A DNA stretch of 8,099 nucleotides. Source: Micropruina sp. (GTDB lineage Bacteria; Actinomycetota; Actinomycetes; Propionibacteriales; Propionibacteriaceae). The notes under the pieces were generated by a model that made no database searches, had not been told where the DNA came from, and worked only from the letters and a program-made list of their open reading frames with translations. Numbering within the stretch: the stretch's first letter is position 1; every line of letters begins with the position of its first letter. Of this stretch, positions 5,543 to 8,099 are shown one piece after another. A program made the translations under genes and the position numbers. The stretch spans positions 135,467 through 143,565 of the forward strand of contig CP059261.1 of assembly GCA_013693855.1 (NCBI GenBank), read 5' to 3'.

Positions 5543-6829
5543 TCAGCGCTCGCCGAGGGGCACGTAGTCGCGTTGGACTTCGCCGATGTACACCTGGCGT
5601 GGCCTGCCGATCCGGTTCGCGGGGTCGTTGAACTGTTCGCGCCAATGGGCGATCCAGCCGGGCAGGCGTCCGATCGCGAACAGGACGGTGAACATGTCCA
5701 CCGGGAAGCCCATGGCCTGGTAGATCAGGCCGGTGTAGAAGTCGACGTTCGGGTACAGCTTGCGCTCCTGGAAGTACGGATCCTCCAGGGCCGCCTCCTC
5801 GAGCTTCTTGGCGATGTCGAGCAGTTGGTCCGAGCCCTTGAGGTTGGCCAGGATCTCGTCCGCGTGCTCCTTGATGATCGCCGCGCGCGGGTCGTAGTTC
5901 TTGTAGATCCGGTGGCCGAAGCCCATGAGCTTCGTGGTGTCCTTCTTGTCCTTGACCTTGGCCACGTAGCCGGCGACGTCGCCGCCGTCCTCCTTGATCC
6001 GGGCGAGCATCTCGAGCACCGCCTGGTTCGCACCGCCGTGCAGCGGCCCCGACAGGGCGTTGACACCGGCGGCGACCGACACGTACAGGTTCGCGCCGGA
6101 CGATCCGACCAGCCGCACCGTCGAGGTCGAGCAGTTCTGTTCGTGGTCGGCGTGCAGGATGAGCAGCACGTCCAGGGCATGGACGAACGAAGGGTCGATC
6201 TCGTACTTGCGGGTCGGCAGCCCGAACGACATCTGCAGGAAGTTCTCGATGTAGCCGAGGGCGTCCTGGGGGAACCGGGTGGGCTGCCCGATGGAGTTCT
6301 TGTAGCCCCAGGCGGCCAGCGTGGGCACCTTCGCCATCAGCCTGAAGGTGTCATCGTCAATGTCGTAGCCCTTGCCGGTGGCCATGTTGCCGGTGTGATA
6401 AGTCGACAGCGCGTTGATGCCCGCGGCCAGCACCGGCATGGGGTGCGACCGACGCGGGAAGTAGCGGAACATCCGGCCCAGCCGCTCGTCCAAGAGGTGG
6501 TGCTGGGCGATGTTGGAGGTGAACCAATCGAGCTGCTGGCGGTTGGGCAGTTCGCCATACAGCACCAGGTAGGACGTCTCCAGGAAGGTCGACTGCTGGG
6601 CCAACTGCTCGATCGGATAGCCCCGGTAGCGCAGGATGCCGGCGTCGCCGTCGATGTAGGTGATCGCGGACTGGCACGCCGCCGTGTTGCCGAACCCCGG
6701 GTCGAGGGTCACGTCGCCGGTCGTCGCCAGCAGCTTGCCGATGTGGTAGCCGTCGCTGCCGATGGTGGCTTCGACAGCGGGGAGTTCACAGGTGACGTCT
6801 TCGCGGACGAAGCTGGCCGACTTCGGCAT
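5543..6829 (-). CDS. gltA: citrate synthase
   Basis: This cytoplasmic enzyme condenses acetyl-CoA and oxaloacetate to citrate, the entry step of the TCA cycle. The 428-residue length is that of the bacterial hexameric type-II (GltA-like) class rather than the shorter dimeric form. The catalytic residues fall where expected: H264 in GPLHGGANQA, H306 in GFGHRIYKNYDPR, and D363 in YPNVDFYTG. The conserved LHADHEQN (225-232) and RPRQVYIG near the C-terminus are also present. An N-terminal beta-rich segment (residues about 5-45) is typical of GltA-like enzymes. The start is the ATG at 6829, with GAGGAGGG 4 bp upstream; the frame is open 25 codons further back but that part is not conserved-looking. 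The gene is divergent from yceI. A candidate -10 (TAGGGT, minus strand 6863-6858) lies upstream without a convincing -35. No damage is visible. Confidence 0.98.
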   Translation of the reverse strand: MPKSASFVREDVTCELPAVEATIGSDGYHIGKLLATTGDVTLDPGFGNTAACQSAITYIDGDAGILRYRGYPIEQLAQQSTFLETSYLVLYGELPNRQQLDWFTSNIAQHHLLDERLGRMFRYFPRRSHPMPVLAAGINALSTYHTGNMATGKGYDIDDDTFRLMAKVPTLAAWGYKNSIGQPTRFPQDALGYIENFLQMSFGLPTRKYEIDPSFVHALDVLLILHADHEQNCSTSTVRLVGSSGANLYVSVAAGVNALSGPLHGGANQAVLEMLARIKEDGGDVAGYVAKVKDKKDTTKLMGFGHRIYKNYDPRAAIIKEHADEILANLKGSDQLLDIAKKLEEAALEDPYFQERKLYPNVDFYTGLIYQAMGFPVDMFTVLFAIGRLPGWIAHWREQFNDPANRIGRPRQVYIGEVQRDYVPLGER

Positions 6830-6891
6830 CTGCCCTCCTCTGGTGGGTCCTGGGGCAACCCTAGCGTGCGGCTCCCCGCGGAAACGCAGTG

Positions 6892-6934
6892 GTTGACGTC
6901 TCAACTAACAGCCGCTAGAGTGTGGATAGTTGAC
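6892..6934. promoter_or_regulatory. possible operator: GTTGAC/TCAAC palindromes over the yceI promoter
   Basis: Two arrangements are visible. GTTGA and TCAAC (6892-6905) form a palindrome with a 4-bp gap over the -35. TCAACTA (6901-6907) and TAGTTGA (6927-6933) are perfect inverted arms 19 bp apart, flanking the -10. GTTGAC recurs directly at 6892 and 6929. Such spacing suits a dimeric repressor such as a MarR- or TetR-type protein, but no regulator gene is in the window. Confidence 0.4.
6893..6921 (+). promoter_or_regulatory. promoter candidate for the YceI gene
   Basis: A -35 TTGACG (6893-6898) is separated by exactly 17 bp from a -10 TAGAGT (6916-6921), about 38 bp upstream of the ATG. 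This is a good match to a primary-sigma promoter for such GC-rich DNA. The -35 is embedded in a GTTGA-CGTC-TCAAC palindrome. Confidence 0.6.
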
Positions 6935-6959
6935 AGTTCAAAAACTCCCGGAGGTCATC

Positions 6960-7505
6960 ATGAGCAGCATCGCCGACGTCAAGGGCACCTACGTCCTGGA
7001 CCCGTCCCACTCCCAGATCGGTTTCGTCGCGCGCCACGCGATGGTGACCAAGGTCCGGGGCACCTTCGACTCCTACACCGGGACGGCCACGGTGGACGGC
7101 GCAGCGCCCGAGACCTCGTCCCTCGAGGTGACCATCGATGTCGCCAGCGTCAGCACCCGCGACGAGGGCCGGGACGGCCACCTGCGCGGCGCCGACTTCT
7201 TCGACGTGGAGAAGTACCCGACCATCACCTTCGTCGGCACCGGCTTCGACGTGGACGGCGACGTCGTCAACGTGACCGGCGACCTGACCATCAAGGGCAT
7301 CACCAAGCCGGTCACCATCCCCTTCGAGTTCGCCGGCGCGGCGAAGGACCCGTTCGGCAACGAGCGGATCGGCTTCGAGGGCAAGGTCACCGTCAATCGT
7401 CGCGACTGGGATCTGACCTGGAACGCAGCCCTGGAGACCGGTGGCCTGCTCGTCAGCGAGAAGGTCGTCCTCGAGTTCGAGGTCTCCGCCATCAAGCAGG
7501 CCTGA
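6960..7505 (+). CDS. YceI-family lipid-binding domain protein
   Basis: This 181-residue protein is of the YceI family, a lipocalin-like beta-barrel that binds polyisoprenoid or other amphiphilic ligands in studied members. The physiological role in actinobacteria is unclear. Family features: YVLDPSHSQIGFVARHAMVTKVRGTF (residues about 11-36), a run of beta strands, the RDGHLRGADFFDVEKYPTITF signature (about 74-94), GDLTIKGITKPV (about 110-121) and an NRRDWDLTWN segment near the end. No signal peptide precedes the barrel, so a cytoplasmic location is likely, unlike E. coli YceI, which is periplasmic. The ATG at 6960 has CGGAGG 5 bp upstream (6949-6954); a TTG 30 bp earlier lacks such a site. 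Length and motif order are complete. It is monocistronic by context: divergent from gltA and followed by hairpins. Confidence 0.93.
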   Translation: MSSIADVKGTYVLDPSHSQIGFVARHAMVTKVRGTFDSYTGTATVDGAAPETSSLEVTIDVASVSTRDEGRDGHLRGADFFDVEKYPTITFVGTGFDVDGDVVNVTGDLTIKGITKPVTIPFEFAGAAKDPFGNERIGFEGKVTVNRRDWDLTWNAALETGGLLVSEKVVLEFEVSAIKQA

Positions 7506-7512
7506 CAAGGGC

Positions 7513-7539
7513 GGACGGAGGCCCCGTCGCTGTCCGTCC
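7513..7539 (+). terminator. hairpin just after the YceI gene
   Basis: GGACGGA (7513-7519) and TCCGTCC (7533-7539) form a perfect 7-bp stem with a 13-nt loop, starting 8 bp past the stop. No T tract follows, so termination is inferred only from position. Confidence 0.45.
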
Positions 7540-7547
7540 ATACCCTC

Positions 7548-7603
7548 CCGAAGGAGTCGCGGTCGCGACGGCCATGGTGTTCGCGACCACGCCTCTCCTT
7601 CGG
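7548..7603. repeat. nested long inverted repeat
   Basis: An outer stem CCGAAGGAG/CTCCTTCGG (7548-7556 and 7595-7603) encloses an inner stem GGTCGCGA/TCGCGACC (7561-7568 and 7581-7588). Both are perfect, joined by an asymmetric internal loop of 4 and 6 nt. This second structure after yceI could terminate or stabilise transcripts from either side. Confidence 0.55.
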
Positions 7604-7641
7604 CCGGCGCACGTACCGGACGACGTTGCGCCCCGAACAGA

Positions 7642-7672
7642 CACATTGCGCCTCCATCAGGGGCGCAATGTG
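7642..7672. repeat. perfect 11-bp inverted repeat
   Basis: CACATTGCGCC (7642-7652) and GGCGCAATGTG (7662-7672) are perfect complements around a 9-nt loop. The arms are A/T-richer than the surroundings. This could be a terminator hairpin or a protein-binding dyad. Confidence 0.55.
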
Positions 7673-7788
7673 CTTGTGGCGGCCCTGCTGCAGGGGCAGG
7701 TGAGCTTCGACCCAGCCGGTCGGCGGCCCTGTCTGGGGGCGCAATCAACCTTTGGGGCCAACGGCCGGTTGGGCGCTTGGGCCTGCTT

Positions 7789-7845
7789 AACCCGACTCTG
7801 CTGTCGAAACCCGACTTTGCTGCCAGAACCCGACTTTGCTGGTGA
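7789..7845 (+). repeat. three 19-bp direct repeats
   Basis: Exact 19-bp steps begin at 7789, 7808 and 7827, each starting AACCCGACT(T/C)TGCTG. The last four bases vary (TCGA, CCAG, GTGA). The third unit forms the left arm of the palindrome that follows. Confidence 0.8.
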
Positions 7846-7881
7846 AGCTTCACCAGCAAAGTCGGGTCTCGGCAGCAAAGT
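7814..7881. repeat. 68-bp palindrome with a perfect 40-bp core
   Basis: The core 7828-7867 is a perfect palindrome centred on the AAGCTT at 7845-7850. Its arms begin ACCCGACTTTGCTGGTGAAG. Pairing continues to 7814-7881 with only three mismatches in 34-bp arms. The right arm is the inverted copy of two 19-bp units, so the whole reads as three units forward, then about two units inverted. It lies between the convergent yceI and the gene ending at 8011, where it could act as a bidirectional terminator. It could also be a non-coding mobile or REP-like element. Confidence 0.85.
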
Positions 7882-7923
7882 GCCAGGGAGAGCGTGGCGG
7901 GGCGATGGGCCTGCCCGGATGAC

Positions 7924-7952
7924 GGCCTCGGAATGAACGCGCGGCCGAGGCC
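7924..7952 (-). terminator. hairpin downstream of the minus-strand gene ending at 8011
   Basis: GGCCTCGG (7924-7931) and CCGAGGCC (7945-7952) form a perfect 8-bp stem with a 13-nt loop, about 60 bp beyond the stop of the minus-strand gene. There is no T tract on either strand. Apart from the hairpins listed, 7506-8010 contains no gene I can support. Confidence 0.35.
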
Positions 7953-8010
7953 CAGGGGCTCCGGCGCGCACGAGCGGCCGGGTGAACCGGAGGGCGGGAA
8001 GCGGCCGGGA

Positions 8011-8099
8011 CTACGAGCCGTTCTCCCGGTCGGCCTCGGCGAGAGCGTCCTCGAAGGCGTCCAAGGCTTGATCGACCTCGTCGATGGTGATGACCAGCG
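8011..8099 (-). CDS. C-terminal end of a possible class-III aminotransferase (partial)
   Basis: The last 29 codons of a minus-strand gene run from the window edge to a TAG (8013-8011). The peptide LVITIDEVDQALDAFEDALA and the short acidic tail EADRENGS have strong third-position G/C bias. An L-x-I-T/S-x-x-E-(V/I/L)-D-x-A-L-x-x-(F/L)-E-x-A-L pattern is the usual last helix of class-III PLP-dependent aminotransferases (4-aminobutyrate or acetylornithine type). The pattern is short and other enzymes end similarly, so the family call is tentative although the reading frame is firm. It is convergent with yceI. Confidence 0.5.
   Translation of the reverse strand, partial: LVITIDEVDQALDAFEDALAEADRENGS

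Noticed and set aside
6830..6904. 25-residue N-terminal extension of citrate synthase
   Set aside because: The ATG at 6829 has a strong GAGGAGGG site and fits the family N-terminus; the extension overlaps the divergent promoter region.
5004..7936. Long repeat-derived reading frames, including an 837-codon plus-strand frame across gltA
   Set aside because: They encode repetitive peptides (GVSTGSTAG, SRQARPPG) over the array and then the antisense of gltA, whose own frame is unmistakable.

Overview
This is high-GC DNA from an actinobacterium. GC-rich third codon positions, GTG and TTG starts, a 428-residue citrate synthase, and dense families of GGTCTCGAC/GGCTCGACC-type intergenic repeats all fit. 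My impression is a member of the Propionibacteriaceae or a relative, but no sequence search supports that. The window is chromosomal housekeeping DNA interrupted by insertion sequences and by several unusual repeat clusters. I see no RNA genes, CRISPR array, prophage or defence system.

Layout. Positions 1-195 hold the 3' end of an unrecognised plus-strand gene. A gene-free stretch follows, carrying a degenerate 19-bp-period tandem repeat (243-390). A complete ISL3-family insertion sequence occupies 479-1914, with 24-bp terminal inverted repeats and a perfect 8-bp target duplication. Next come two minus-strand paralogous genes for a two-helix membrane protein of unknown function. The upstream copy (3595-2762) is intact. 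The downstream copy (2765-1949) overlaps it by GTGA and is broken by two single-base frameshifts. Restoring one base at each gives 273 clean codons.

The 3596-5542 region is repeat-rich. It has a strong inverted repeat just upstream of the membrane gene pair, four copies of a 34-bp dyad-like repeat, and the truncated 3' part of an IS21-family element (in-frame IstA tail, complete IstB ATPase, right-end repeats). It ends with a fifth copy of the 34-bp repeat embedded among eleven copies of a second, 24-bp-core repeat. The last core repeats abut the stop codon of gltA.

Housekeeping end. gltA (minus strand, citrate synthase, entry enzyme of the TCA cycle) and a YceI-family gene (plus strand) are divergent. 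They share a 130-bp intergenic region with a good promoter for yceI and palindromic GTTGAC/TCAAC motifs that look like an operator. Positions 7506-8010 separate yceI from the 3' end of a convergent minus-strand gene, possibly a class-III aminotransferase. This spacer is packed with inverted repeats, including a 40-bp perfect palindrome inside a 68-bp imperfect one, built from inverted and direct 19-bp units.

The most interesting material is not a classical gene system. It is the repeat architecture (three families, concentrated at gene 3' ends) and the tandem membrane-protein pair, one copy of which is decaying or mis-sequenced.
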